From: Aeromicrobium sp.
GTDB taxonomy: Bacteria > Actinomycetota > Actinomycetes > Propionibacteriales > Nocardioidaceae
DNA length: 40,732 nucleotides
Assembly (NCBI GenBank): GCA_025965175.1
Contig: JAOPXL010000063.1
Span: 1 to 40,732 of the forward strand
Direction: 5' to 3'
The translations under genes and the position numbers were made by a program. Each line of letters starts with the position of its first letter. Positions within the stretch are counted from its first letter, which is position 1. The notes under the pieces are model-generated. The model had not been told where the DNA came from. It ran no database searches and saw only the letters and a list, made by a program, of their open reading frames with translations. Positions 24,711-34,597 of the stretch are shown piece by piece.

Positions 24711-26231
24711 CTAGGACGGCACCAGGCTCCCTGAGCGGTGGGCGACGAGGTCGACCAGACCGAGCCGGTGGCGCAACGGCCAGCTCGCCGCGAGGTAGAC
24801 GATCGCGACGGCGGCGAGCGTGCCGAGCAGCTCCGGGACGCTCGAACCGAGCACCAGGCGGGACGCAGCCGTCAGTGATCCAACGAGTCCGAGCGACAGA
24901 GCCGCGGCGACACCCAGGTGGCGCGCCCGCGGACGCAGCTCCATCAGACGTTGCACCTGGTAGGCCACGAGCAGGGTGTCGACGACGATCGTCACGGCCC
25001 ACGCGACCGCGGCACCCTCGATCCCCCACAGCGGGATCAGCGCCAGGTCGAGGGCGATGTTGAGGGTCAGCGCGACCGACTTGTCGACCAGCTGCCACGA
25101 GCTGCGACCGCCCATCAGCAGGATCGTCTGCACCGTGCCCGCCGCGGTGGACAGCCCCATCGCGAGGCACAGGATGGCAAGCGAGGCGGCACCGTCGTCG
25201 AAGCCGGGACCGAACACCGAGAGCACCGCGTCGCCGAACACTGCGAGCACGATGAAGAACGGCCACGCCAGCCAGATCATCGCCGCCGTGACGAGACCGT
25301 AGACCTGGCGGGCCTCCTCCCGGGCTCCGCGGGCCAGCGCGGCACTGATCTGCGGGCCGACCGCGATCCTGGCGGCCTGCTGGATCACCTCGCCGGCGCG
25401 GGCACAGCGGGTCACGACGGCGTAGATGCCGGCCTCCTCGGGCGAGGTCAGCGCGCCGACCAGGATGACGTCGACCCATTCCAGCAGGATCTCAACGGCG
25501 GCCGTCACGCCCCGGGTCGCGCTGAACGCCCAGAACTCGCGGGACACCCGTCGCCGCTCGGCGGGGCGCGTTGTCGAGGGCTTCAGGGTGCCGGAGCTCC
25601 GGACCGTCAGTGTCATCGCGACGGCCGCCGCCAGCGCCAGCACGACCGGCACCGGGGCCATCCACGCCGTCAGCACGGCCGCGACTCCCCCGCCGGCCGT
25701 GACGACCGCAAGGACGCCGCCCACCCGCAGCAGGGGCAGGACGACGTTCTGCAGAAGGGGGTACGTCAGCACGTCCCCGAAGCCACGCGTCACCGCGAGC
25801 GCCACGGCAAGCAGCGACGACAGGACCGCGATCGCCGCTCCGGCGACCAGGAACGCCGGTGGCAGGCCGCCGAGGGAACCGGTGGAGGAGACCACGCCGG
25901 CCACCACGACCACGACCGACGCACCGGCCAGCAGCACGGGCGTCACCGCGGTCCTGAGCAGGTGCGGGACGTCGACGAGCCGGCCCATGGCGAGCGCCGC
26001 GGAGACGTAGCGGACCAGTCCCGTGTCGGCGCCGAGCTCGGCGACGCTGGACACGATCATGAAGACCGCGACGACCAGGAAGTACGTCCCGGCGCCCTCC
26101 GTGCCCAGCTCGCGGCCCACGATCGCCGCGACCACCAGCCCGATCAGGGAGCCGAGGCCACCGCCGACGAGGTTGACGGCACCGGCCCAGGCGATCCCGC
26201 GCGAGCTGCTGTCAGCCACCGGTCGGGTCAC
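24711..26231 (-). CDS. Polysaccharide flippase (oligosaccharide exporter family)
   Basis: A 506-residue MOP/MATE-superfamily protein with about 14 membrane segments, of the Wzx or MurJ-like polysaccharide translocase kind. The opening GIAWAGAVNLVGGGLGSLIGLVVA and the ELGTEGAGTYFLVVAVF stretch are typical. It would flip the lipid-linked repeat unit to the outer face. The GTG at 26231 overlaps the polymerase gene by 20 bases (a GTG at 26219 is also possible). Last gene of the 31102-24711 operon, stop facing the Wzz-like gene. Confidence 0.9.
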   Translation of the reverse strand: MTRPVADSSSRGIAWAGAVNLVGGGLGSLIGLVVAAIVGRELGTEGAGTYFLVVAVFMIVSSVAELGADTGLVRYVSAALAMGRLVDVPHLLRTAVTPVLLAGASVVVVVAGVVSSTGSLGGLPPAFLVAGAAIAVLSSLLAVALAVTRGFGDVLTYPLLQNVVLPLLRVGGVLAVVTAGGGVAAVLTAWMAPVPVVLALAAAVAMTLTVRSSGTLKPSTTRPAERRRVSREFWAFSATRGVTAAVEILLEWVDVILVGALTSPEEAGIYAVVTRCARAGEVIQQAARIAVGPQISAALARGAREEARQVYGLVTAAMIWLAWPFFIVLAVFGDAVLSVFGPGFDDGAASLAILCLAMGLSTAAGTVQTILLMGGRSSWQLVDKSVALTLNIALDLALIPLWGIEGAAVAWAVTIVVDTLLVAYQVQRLMELRPRARHLGVAAALSLGLVGSLTAASRLVLGSSVPELLGTLAAVAIVYLAASWPLRHRLGLVDLVAHRSGSLVPS

Positions 26232-27498
26232 GGTCGATGCCGTGACGTCGCCGCAGGAGCACCGCGGCGACGAGCATGATCGTGAGCAGCTGCATGACGT
26301 CCAGCCCGTAGACCACGATCACGACGCTCGCCACGACGAGGGTGCTGTGCAGCGCCAGGTCGATGTCGCCCGGGGCGCGCCACGTCCGCAGCGTCGTGCC
26401 CCACAGGAACATCAGGAACAGCGCGAGGCCCACGAAGCCGAAGCTGAACATCAGCATCCAGACGTAGCCCTGGGTCCCGACCGAGAGCGCCTGCTCCGTC
26501 GAGGGCCGGGGCGCGCCGTGGCCCAGGAGCGGGGACTGCAGGGTCCGCTGGAACGTCTCGTCGTAGAGCCTCATCCGGGTCCCCGAGGAGTCGCCGTACT
26601 GCTGGCGCGTGGATATCTGGGAGACGAGACCGTTGGCGATCAGGACGATTCCGCCGACGACCCCGAGGACGGCGATCGCCAGGACCGGGGCGGCCCGGTC
26701 CCTGATCGCCAGGCGCACCACGACGTAGACCGCGGCCAGCAGCAGGGCCCCGAACATGCCGCGGTTGGACGTCGCCATCGCCGGCGCGATCATCGCCGCG
26801 AGACCCAGGACGACGGCGCAGCGCAGCAGCCTGGACCGTGCCTGCAGGAAGCCCGCCACGGCGACCGGGGTCAGCAGCACGAGGGCCACCCCCCAGCTGT
26901 TGGCATAGGGGAACGGCGCCGACGGACGCACGAAGGTCGTCGGGGACCCGAACGGGTGCTGCACCTCCGCCAGGGGCGGGAAGAACAGGTCGTGGACGTA
27001 CTCGTTGTGGGTCAGCGAGTCCGGCAGCAGCATCCCGACGGGGGTCGACAGACGCACCTCCGGCAGGAGCATCCCGACCAGTCCGCCGATGATCGTCACG
27101 AACCACAGGAACGTCAGTGCGTGTACGATCCGGCGGCGGCTGAGGCGAATGCCGGCGCTGATCGTGTAGACCAGCGCCGTGCCCACGATCAGGAGGACCG
27201 AGAAGCGGTAGGCGTAGCCCAGCGCCCGAGAGGTCGAGTCGAGCATCATGGCGCACGGGATGACCCAGACGACGAACGACGTGAACGCGTAGACGCCCGG
27301 GACGAGGCGCGTCGCCCGGTAGTGCGCGAGGTAGGACAGCATCACGACGGTCAGAAGCACGCCGGCGATCACGGTGGCGCCGAGCGCCCAGAAGACGGGG
27401 AATCCCCAGACCAGCGTCAGCACGGGCCACGCCGGCAGCGCCTCGTGCGCGTCCATCGCGGCCGGAGCGGCCGGGCGCTCCTCGAGGAGGGTGCTCAT
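26212..27498 (-). CDS. O-antigen ligase/polymerase-like membrane protein
   Basis: A 428-residue polytopic protein with about 11-12 membrane segments and one large extracellular loop (about residues 165-210, with LTHNEYVHDLFFPPL). Segment MIAPAMATSNRGMFGALLLA followed by a second loop with SGTRMRLYDETFQRTLQSPLLGHG fits the Wzy/WaaL family RxxR-type loop. It would polymerise repeat units or ligate the finished polymer to an acceptor; the two cannot be distinguished here. Coupled by ATGA to the CDP-alcohol phosphotransferase upstream. Confidence 0.87.
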   Translation of the reverse strand: MSTLLEERPAAPAAMDAHEALPAWPVLTLVWGFPVFWALGATVIAGVLLTVVMLSYLAHYRATRLVPGVYAFTSFVVWVIPCAMMLDSTSRALGYAYRFSVLLIVGTALVYTISAGIRLSRRRIVHALTFLWFVTIIGGLVGMLLPEVRLSTPVGMLLPDSLTHNEYVHDLFFPPLAEVQHPFGSPTTFVRPSAPFPYANSWGVALVLLTPVAVAGFLQARSRLLRCAVVLGLAAMIAPAMATSNRGMFGALLLAAVYVVVRLAIRDRAAPVLAIAVLGVVGGIVLIANGLVSQISTRQQYGDSSGTRMRLYDETFQRTLQSPLLGHGAPRPSTEQALSVGTQGYVWMLMFSFGFVGLALFLMFLWGTTLRTWRAPGDIDLALHSTLVVASVVIVVYGLDVMQLLTIMLVAAVLLRRRHGIDRDPTGG

Positions 27499-28229
27499 CG
27501 CGCCTCGCGACCGAGTGCGGCGAGCTCACGGTGCCGGCGCACCAGGGTCGCGACCAGGAGCACCGCGTTCAGAACGCCCAGCAGGGCGTACGCCCACAGG
27601 AACGTCGTGGTCCACGCCCACAGCACCACGACGAGGTTGAGGACCCCGGTGTCGGCGGGGAACTGGATGAGCGTCCCGAACCGAGGGACCGCCTCGGGCT
27701 CCGGGGGCGGGTCCCGCCGGGCCAGCTGCTCGGCGAGGATCTGCGCGAAGAAGCGGACCGTCGACACGAATGCGAAGCCGAGTGGGACGAGCAGGACGGC
27801 GTCCGAGACGTCGGTGAGCCGGTGGAGCCCGATCAGTACCGCGAGGTGGAACAGCAGGTGCCGGGCCGAGTCGACGACGTGGTCGAGCCACTCCCCTGCC
27901 GGCGAACCGCCACCACGCAGGCGGGCGAGCTGGCCGTCGGCGGAGTCGAACGCGAAGCCCAGCTGGAGCAGTAGCATCGAGCCGATCGCCATCGCGGTCC
28001 CCGGCTCGACCGCGACGAGCAGCCCCGCCCCGGCGAGGAACGACGCGAAGCTCGCGGCGGTCATGTGGTTCGGGGTCGCAGGGGTCTGGGCCGCGACGGC
28101 GGCGATCAGGCGACCCAGTCGCCGGTTGACGACGCGCATGTAGAAGGAGATCCCGGCGCCACTCTTCTGCGCACTGACCAGGGCCGCGTAGGCGGCGCGC
28201 GCCCCCCTCGCCTCGGCGACGGCGCTCAT
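27495..28229 (-). CDS. CDP-alcohol phosphotransferase family protein
   Basis: A 244-residue membrane enzyme with the complete CDP-OH-P signature DxxDGxxAR(x8)GxxxDxxxD: D95, D98, G99, A102-R103, G112, D116 and D120. About six membrane segments. The family transfers an alcohol phosphate or phosphatidyl group from a CDP-linked donor, using two Mg ions held by the aspartates. The substrates here are unknown. Its place between a polymerase and a secreted protein suggests polymer or anchor modification, not bulk phospholipid synthesis. ATG at 28229 overlaps the stop of the upstream gene in an ATGA; the longer frame upstream is the shadow of that gene. Confidence 0.92.
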   Translation of the reverse strand: MSAVAEARGARAAYAALVSAQKSGAGISFYMRVVNRRLGRLIAAVAAQTPATPNHMTAASFASFLAGAGLLVAVEPGTAMAIGSMLLLQLGFAFDSADGQLARLRGGGSPAGEWLDHVVDSARHLLFHLAVLIGLHRLTDVSDAVLLVPLGFAFVSTVRFFAQILAEQLARRDPPPEPEAVPRFGTLIQFPADTGVLNLVVVLWAWTTTFLWAYALLGVLNAVLLVATLVRRHRELAALGREAR

Positions 28230-31102
28230 GACGTCGCGACGAGGGACAGGTCCATGCTCGCGCTGGGCGTGGCCCGGTAGTTGGAGTGCACCTCGACGGC
28301 GATGCTGTTGGTGCCGTTGGTCAACAGGTCCACCGGCACGTCGAACGTGACCGGCGCGGCGACGGCGACGGCGGTGCTGGGGGCCGAGGAGGCGTACGTC
28401 GTAGGGGTCAGCGCGCCGGCCGGCAGGTTGGACCGGCCGACCTCGGTGCCGTTGACGTAGACCGCGACGCCGTCGTCGGCGCGGGTCGTCAGCGTCAGCC
28501 TCGTGATGCCGCCCGCGTTGCTGACCGGGAACGACCTGCGGAAGTAGGACGTCAGCGCACGGGTGCCGCCCGCCGGGACGTCGATGTTGGTCGCGATCGG
28601 GCCGGTGCCCCAGCCCAGCGCCGCCGCACCGGTGGCCCAGGACGCCGTGTCGGTGGCCGAGGTCTTCCACGCCGGCGCGACCGGAGCGGTGCTGTCGAAG
28701 GAGTAGGACCAGGTCGCTCCGCTGGCTACGAGGGCCGTCGTCACTGGGGCGGTCGTCGGTGACACGGCCGCCGTCGAGGCGGACCGGTTGCCCCACGTGT
28801 CTGCTGTGCGGACGAAGAACCGGTCGGTGCCGGCCGAGCCGGGCACCGTGACCTCCTTGGCCGAGGTCGTCGCGACGACGCGGTCGTTGCGGATGACCTC
28901 GAAGGTCGTGCCCGCGGCTGCCGCCGAGCTCCACGTCAGCTTGGCGTTCGCGCCGTCGAGAGAGGCCTTGAGGCCGGTCGCGGGCGTGGGCGCGGCGTGC
29001 GGGCGCACCGCGAAGCGGACGAACCCGCCGACCCACTGGTTGCTGCCGTTCTCCTTGACCGCGCTGGTCATCGTGCCGCCGGCCCACAGGGTCTGGTCCG
29101 CGGCCACCTTCAGCGCCCACGCGCCGCGGCCCAGCCGCGCCCGCATCTCGGGGGTGAACTCTTGCGCGTAGTCGCCGGTCGTCGCGTCCCACGCACCGAC
29201 GTAGTAGATCTTGTCGGCCTGGCTCCAGGTGACGTTGGTGGAGCCGGGGGACGTCGTGTCGTACTTCGCGGTGTCGGAGTAGTTCCAGTTCTCGCAGTGG
29301 CAGCCTGCGAACACGAGCCCGTTGCCGCCGGTGATCGCCTGGATGTCACCGCCGTTCTTGGTGACGTGGGTGTTCTCCAGCGCGAACGTCGACGGGTTGT
29401 AGGAGAACATGCTGTGCTGGGACCCGCCGAGCCACACCTTGCCGGCGACCTGCTGGACGGCCTGCTGGTAGCGAGCCGATCCGGCGGTGCTGAACGTCGG
29501 TTGCCAGCTCGCGATCTTGTTGCCGCCCGTCGCGGTGCTGATCGCCGCGGCCCGGTCGGCGGGCTGGGTGCCGTTCTTCATCTGGGTGAAGTAGCCCGAG
29601 AAGTAGACCGCCTTCTTGTCGTCGCTGACGTCCACCGCGGTGCCGGTGCCGTTGAACTCGGGGTTCCAAGCGTTGTCCGCGACACCGGTGGACAGCAGGA
29701 TGCGTGCCCCGTTCTTGGCGTAGCGGTCGGTCGTGCCCGCCTTGGTGAAGTGCGTGAACGCGCCGGTCAGGTACAGGTAGGTGCCGTCGGTGTCGAGTCC
29801 TCGCACCGACACGGTGCCCTTCGAGACCCGGTTCTCCAGGTTCGTCGTCCAGGACGGGTCGAGCGCGCCGGTGGTCGGATCGAGCACGACGAGTCCCGTG
29901 CGCGCGGTGCCGGCGGCCTTGGTGAACTCGCCGCCCACTGCCAGCTTGCCGCCCGGCAGCGCCGCCAGCGACTTGACCTGGTTGTTGAGGACCGGCTTGA
30001 ACGAGCGGATGAAGTCGCCCGTCGTCGCGTCGAACGCCGCAAGATAGGGCTGGGCGACGACGTCGGTGCCGGTCGCGGACGACCCCTTCTGCACCGTCGT
30101 GAAGTTGCCGCCGACATACATCGTGCCGCCGATCTGCGCGAACGCCTGCACCTCGCCGGCGTTCTCGCTGGTGCCACCCGCGCCGATGCCGGTGACGCCC
30201 CACGTGGTCGGGAGCGCCCCGTTGCGGGGGACGGCGCGGATCGTCTGGGCCGCGGAGCCGGAGCTGGGGACCGGGGGGAACGACAGGTCGCTGGTCCGGA
30301 GCTTGGGCCGGATGAAGACCTGGCTGAACGGGGTCCCGTACTCGCCGCCGGAGGCCTTGGAGTAGATGTAGCTCGTCGCGGCGCTCGTGCCGAGTCCGTT
30401 CTTGCCGTAGTTGAAGCCCCGGACGTAGCTGTTCCTGGCGTCCTCGTACGTCCAGAGGCGGCGATAGGCCTGGTCGGACCCGAACTCGTACGTCGTGGTG
30501 TTGCTGCCGGTGACGCCGTCGAGCGTGACCGACGAGAGCGGGAAGCCCGCACCCAGGGCCCAGCTCCACCGGTCGCGGGAGCCGGCCCGGTAGGTCCACC
30601 GGGTCTCCTGCCACGCGGTGCCGGCCTGGTTGGCCGCGCGGCGGACACGGACACCGCTGCCAGTGGTCGGGTCGTCGAACCGCTTGCCACCGAGCAGGCC
30701 GTTGACGACCTCGGAGTCGAGCTGTCGCGGCGAGAACGCGGCCTGGCCCGTCACGGTCGTGGCGACGTCGGCCGGCGTGCCCTTGCCGTTGTAGCCGTAG
30801 GTCCAGCCGTCCCGGCCGCGGCCGATGAGCTCCCAGCCGCCACCGTCGGTCGTCTGGTCGCAGTAGATCATGGTCGGGACCTTGAGCTGGGGCGTCAGGA
30901 TCCAGTAGGCGCCGTCGGGCGAGGCGGCGTTGTCCTGCTTGATCTCCCAGCAGGAGGCGGCGGCCGTCGCCTGGGTCAGGCCGTCGACCGGGGCGGCGGC
31001 GCTCGCGGGGGTCGTCAGCACGGTCAGCCCGGTGAGGGCGAGGACGGCGACCAGCACCGCGAGCAGGGCGGATCGAAGGGGCCGGTGGGTGAACGCGCGC
31101 AT
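28226..31102 (-). CDS. Secreted fibrinogen-like YCDxxxxGGGW-domain protein
   Basis: A 958-residue exported protein. Signal peptide at residues 1-35 or so (basic start, hydrophobic core, ASA cleavage). C51 starts the domain, with the exact YCD-x4-GGGW signature at residues 80-90, of the fibrinogen C-terminal-like family. About residues 310-690 are delta-60/propeller-like repeats (GGNFTTVQ, GGEFTKAAG, TGAFTHFTKAG, SGYFTQMKNG). A fibronectin III-like domain follows, then a C-terminal galactose-binding-like beta sandwich (TTRADDGVAVYVNGTEVG). This looks like a carbohydrate-binding surface protein. GAGG sits about eight bases before the ATG. First gene of the polysaccharide operon. Confidence 0.88.
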   Translation of the reverse strand: MRAFTHRPLRSALLAVLVAVLALTGLTVLTTPASAAAPVDGLTQATAAASCWEIKQDNAASPDGAYWILTPQLKVPTMIYCDQTTDGGGWELIGRGRDGWTYGYNGKGTPADVATTVTGQAAFSPRQLDSEVVNGLLGGKRFDDPTTGSGVRVRRAANQAGTAWQETRWTYRAGSRDRWSWALGAGFPLSSVTLDGVTGSNTTTYEFGSDQAYRRLWTYEDARNSYVRGFNYGKNGLGTSAATSYIYSKASGGEYGTPFSQVFIRPKLRTSDLSFPPVPSSGSAAQTIRAVPRNGALPTTWGVTGIGAGGTSENAGEVQAFAQIGGTMYVGGNFTTVQKGSSATGTDVVAQPYLAAFDATTGDFIRSFKPVLNNQVKSLAALPGGKLAVGGEFTKAAGTARTGLVVLDPTTGALDPSWTTNLENRVSKGTVSVRGLDTDGTYLYLTGAFTHFTKAGTTDRYAKNGARILLSTGVADNAWNPEFNGTGTAVDVSDDKKAVYFSGYFTQMKNGTQPADRAAAISTATGGNKIASWQPTFSTAGSARYQQAVQQVAGKVWLGGSQHSMFSYNPSTFALENTHVTKNGGDIQAITGGNGLVFAGCHCENWNYSDTAKYDTTSPGSTNVTWSQADKIYYVGAWDATTGDYAQEFTPEMRARLGRGAWALKVAADQTLWAGGTMTSAVKENGSNQWVGGFVRFAVRPHAAPTPATGLKASLDGANAKLTWSSAAAAGTTFEVIRNDRVVATTSAKEVTVPGSAGTDRFFVRTADTWGNRSASTAAVSPTTAPVTTALVASGATWSYSFDSTAPVAPAWKTSATDTASWATGAAALGWGTGPIATNIDVPAGGTRALTSYFRRSFPVSNAGGITRLTLTTRADDGVAVYVNGTEVGRSNLPAGALTPTTYASSAPSTAVAVAAPVTFDVPVDLLTNGTNSIAVEVHSNYRATPSASMDLSLVATS

Positions 31103-31192
31103 GGGACCTCGGTCGACTCGGGCGAGGGACACGCCTGGATCGTGTCGCTCCACCAAGGGAGAGTCCCCAACCCTGTCGTCATGACGCGAGGC

Positions 31193-31582
31193 CTAGCGCG
31201 CGGGTTCCGTCGCAAGCTGCGCGGTCTCCTCCTCCGTGAAGATGCGTGACCGGATGATGAAGCGGTTGCCGGTCGGCCCCTCGATCGAGAACCCCGCACC
31301 CCGGCCGGGCACGACGTCGATCGTGATGTGGGTGTGCGACCAGTACGCGAACTGCTCCCGGGAGATCCAGACCGGGGCGACCTCGGACGCGCCGTAGTCC
31401 AGGTCGCCGAGGTGGACGTCCTGGTGCCCCGTCAGGAAGGTGCCCTGCGTGAAGCACATCGGCGCCGAGCCGTCGCAGCACCCGCCGGACTGGTGGAACA
31501 TCAGGGGTTGGTCGTGCGAGGCCCGAAGGCTGCGGAGGAGCTCCGCAGCCTTCGGGGTGATCGCGACCCGGCTCACGGCCAT
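31193..31582 (-). CDS. DUF779 protein paired with acetaldehyde dehydrogenase
   Basis: A 129-residue soluble protein of the DUF779 family, containing the Cys-rich HQSGGCCDGSAPMC motif, which could bind a metal. DUF779 genes typically follow ExaC/AldB-type aldehyde dehydrogenase genes, as here (52 bases downstream). Its biochemical function is unknown. AGGGGT lies about five bases from the ATG. Same strand and probably the same transcript as the dehydrogenase. Confidence 0.92.
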   Translation of the reverse strand: MAVSRVAITPKAAELLRSLRASHDQPLMFHQSGGCCDGSAPMCFTQGTFLTGHQDVHLGDLDYGASEVAPVWISREQFAYWSHTHITIDVVPGRGAGFSIEGPTGNRFIIRSRIFTEEETAQLATEPAR

Positions 31583-31634
31583 CGGTACCCCTGGCGGGGG
31601 TGCCGGGCCGTGGGCGGCAGGATCAGCGGAGCCA

Positions 31635-33158
<1,524 letters not shown>

Positions 33159-33185
33159 GGGTGTGGCTCCTTGCGGCTCGGGGAT

Positions 33186-33225
33186 GCTGTGACGGTAGTC
33201 ACAGCTGCGTTGCAACCCGGTTGCA
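33186..33225 (-). promoter_or_regulatory. Operator region of the aldehyde dehydrogenase gene
   Basis: A perfect 8-4-8 inverted repeat GCTGTGACGGTAGTCACAGC (33186-33205) contains TGTGA-N6-TCACA, the CRP/GlxR consensus. Just upstream is TGCAACCCGGTTGCA (33211-33225), a 7-1-7 palindrome, overlapping GTTGCAAC (33209-33216). The first is 28 bases from the ATG, where it could block initiation or bind an activator of a promoter further up. The same GTGAC-N4-GTCAC core is in the promoter of the GAF regulator. Confidence 0.7.
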
Positions 33226-33247
33226 TGGATGTTGCGGGCCTCTCGGG

Positions 33248-34534
33248 TCAGCCGAGCTCGCGGTCCAGCCGGGCCACGTGACCCGCGACCTGGGCGTGCC
33301 GGGGCGAGCCCGGGGGCAGGATCGCGAGGATGCGTTCCCAGACCTCGAAGTCGTCCCGGCCGTGGCTCGTGTCGGCGAACGACAGCAGCGCGTCGGCGTC
33401 GTCGGACGCCAGCAGGTAGGACCGGACGTGCATGTGGAGCTCGTCGCGCAGCTGCTCGATCGCCGGGGCGGTCGAGGCCGGCAGGACGGGCCCGCGGTAG
33501 CGCCCCACGGCGCGGCGCAAGAGGCCGGTGTCGAGGTCGGCCCGCACGCCGGCGATGTCGGTGTCGACCGGTGACATGACCCGGTAGGGCCGGGAGGCGA
33601 GCTCGATCGGGCCCAGCGAGCCGCGCAGCCGCGAGAGCTCGGCCCGCACCGTGACCTGGGCCTGCTCGTCCTCGCTGAGCCCGACCCCGAGCTCCGCGGT
33701 CGTCAGGCCGTCGGCCGACTCCGTGAGAAGCAGGAGGATCTCGCTGTGCCGCAGGCTGAGCCGGGTCGTGGTGGTGCCGTGGCGCAGGGTGGCGCCGTGC
33801 CCGCCCAGCACCTCGAGCGACGGCCGGGTCCACCCGCCGACCGAGACCTGGGTGCCCCGGCGCGGGCTGAGCCGCTCGATCCGGAGCTCGGCCTCGACTG
33901 CCGCGACGGTCGCCCGGACCAGCGTGAGGCTCTGCGGTGTCGCGACCTCGTCGCCACCGGTCAGGTCGAGGACGCCGAGTATCGCGCCGGTGTCGGGATC
34001 GTGGATCGGCGCCGCGGAGCAGCTCCACGGCGTGACCTGCCGGGCGAGGTGCTCCGGACCGAAGATCTGCACCGGTCGGTCCAGCGCGAGGGCCGTTCCC
34101 GGCGCATTGGTGCCTGCGCTCGCCTCGCTCCAGTCCGCGCCGGGCAGGAAGTGCATGCCCTCGGCCCGCGTTCGCAGCGAGGCATTGCCCTCGACCCACA
34201 GGAGCTGGCCGGCCGCGTCGCTGACCGCGACGAGCAGGCCCGCGTCGGCGGCACCCTCAACCAGCAGCCGCCGGATGACCGGCATGCCGGCGGCGAGGGG
34301 GTGGGAGTCTCGGATGTCGGACAGCGTGTCGTCGTCGAGCCGGATCGCCGCGAGCGCCTGCTCGGGGTCGAGGCCCCCGTCGATGCTGCGCTGCCACGAC
34401 TCCAGCACGAGTCGTCGCAGGGAGGGGTCCTCGCGTCCCGTCGACACGAACGCGTCGTGCGCGAGATTGAGGTACCTCGACAGTGCGGCCGGATCGGCTC
34501 CGGGAGGCATCGCGAGGTCGTTGAGACGACCCAT
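33248..34534 (-). CDS. GAF-domain transcriptional regulator (AcoR-like sensor, SARP-like output)
   Basis: A 428-residue regulator. Residues about 60-200 form an AcoR-type GAF sensor ([24 protein letters not shown], with the [16 protein letters not shown] motif). Instead of a Fis/sigma-54 output, residues about 240-310 look like a winged helix ([23 protein letters not shown]). The C-terminal 110 residues have [26 protein letters not shown], reminiscent of the BTAD domain of SARP regulators. It probably senses an aldehyde, alcohol or related compound and controls the neighbouring dehydrogenase; that is inference from position and shared operators. Leaderless start (TACACT six bases upstream). 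Confidence 0.85.
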   Translation of the reverse strand: MGRLNDLAMPPGADPAALSRYLNLAHDAFVSTGREDPSLRRLVLESWQRSIDGGLDPEQALAAIRLDDDTLSDIRDSHPLAAGMPVIRRLLVEGAADAGLLVAVSDAAGQLLWVEGNASLRTRAEGMHFLPGADWSEASAGTNAPGTALALDRPVQIFGPEHLARQVTPWSCSAAPIHDPDTGAILGVLDLTGGDEVATPQSLTLVRATVAAVEAELRIERLSPRRGTQVSVGGWTRPSLEVLGGHGATLRHGTTTTRLSLRHSEILLLLTESADGLTTAELGVGLSEDEQAQVTVRAELSRLRGSLGPIELASRPYRVMSPVDTDIAGVRADLDTGLLRRAVGRYRGPVLPASTAPAIEQLRDELHMHVRSYLLASDDADALLSFADTSHGRDDFEVWERILAILPPGSPRHAQVAGHVARLDRELG

Positions 34535-34540
34535 GGAGCG

Positions 34541-34570
34541 AGTGTACGTGGCGATGTGACGCCGGTCACT
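34541..34570 (-). promoter_or_regulatory. Leaderless promoter and operator of the GAF regulator
   Basis: On the minus strand a near-consensus -10 TACACT (34541-34546) is six bases from the ATG. The -35 position is covered by TGTGACGCCGGTCACT (34555-34570), with GTGAC-N4-GTCAC core and TGTGA-N6-TCACt, matching the site before the aldehyde dehydrogenase. Binding there would affect the regulator's own expression. Confidence 0.65.
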
Positions 34571-34597
34571 CCAGCACTTTTCGGGCCTTTCGCCCCG

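Noticed and set aside
28997-31249. 750-codon plus-strand open frame opposite the fibrinogen-domain gene
   Set aside because: Composition is that of an antisense shadow; the minus strand carries signal peptide and domain signatures.
33159-34199. Upstream in-frame extension of the aldehyde dehydrogenase
   Set aside because: It runs through the promoter palindromes and over the GAF regulator, and the family starts at the ATG with AAGGAG (33158).
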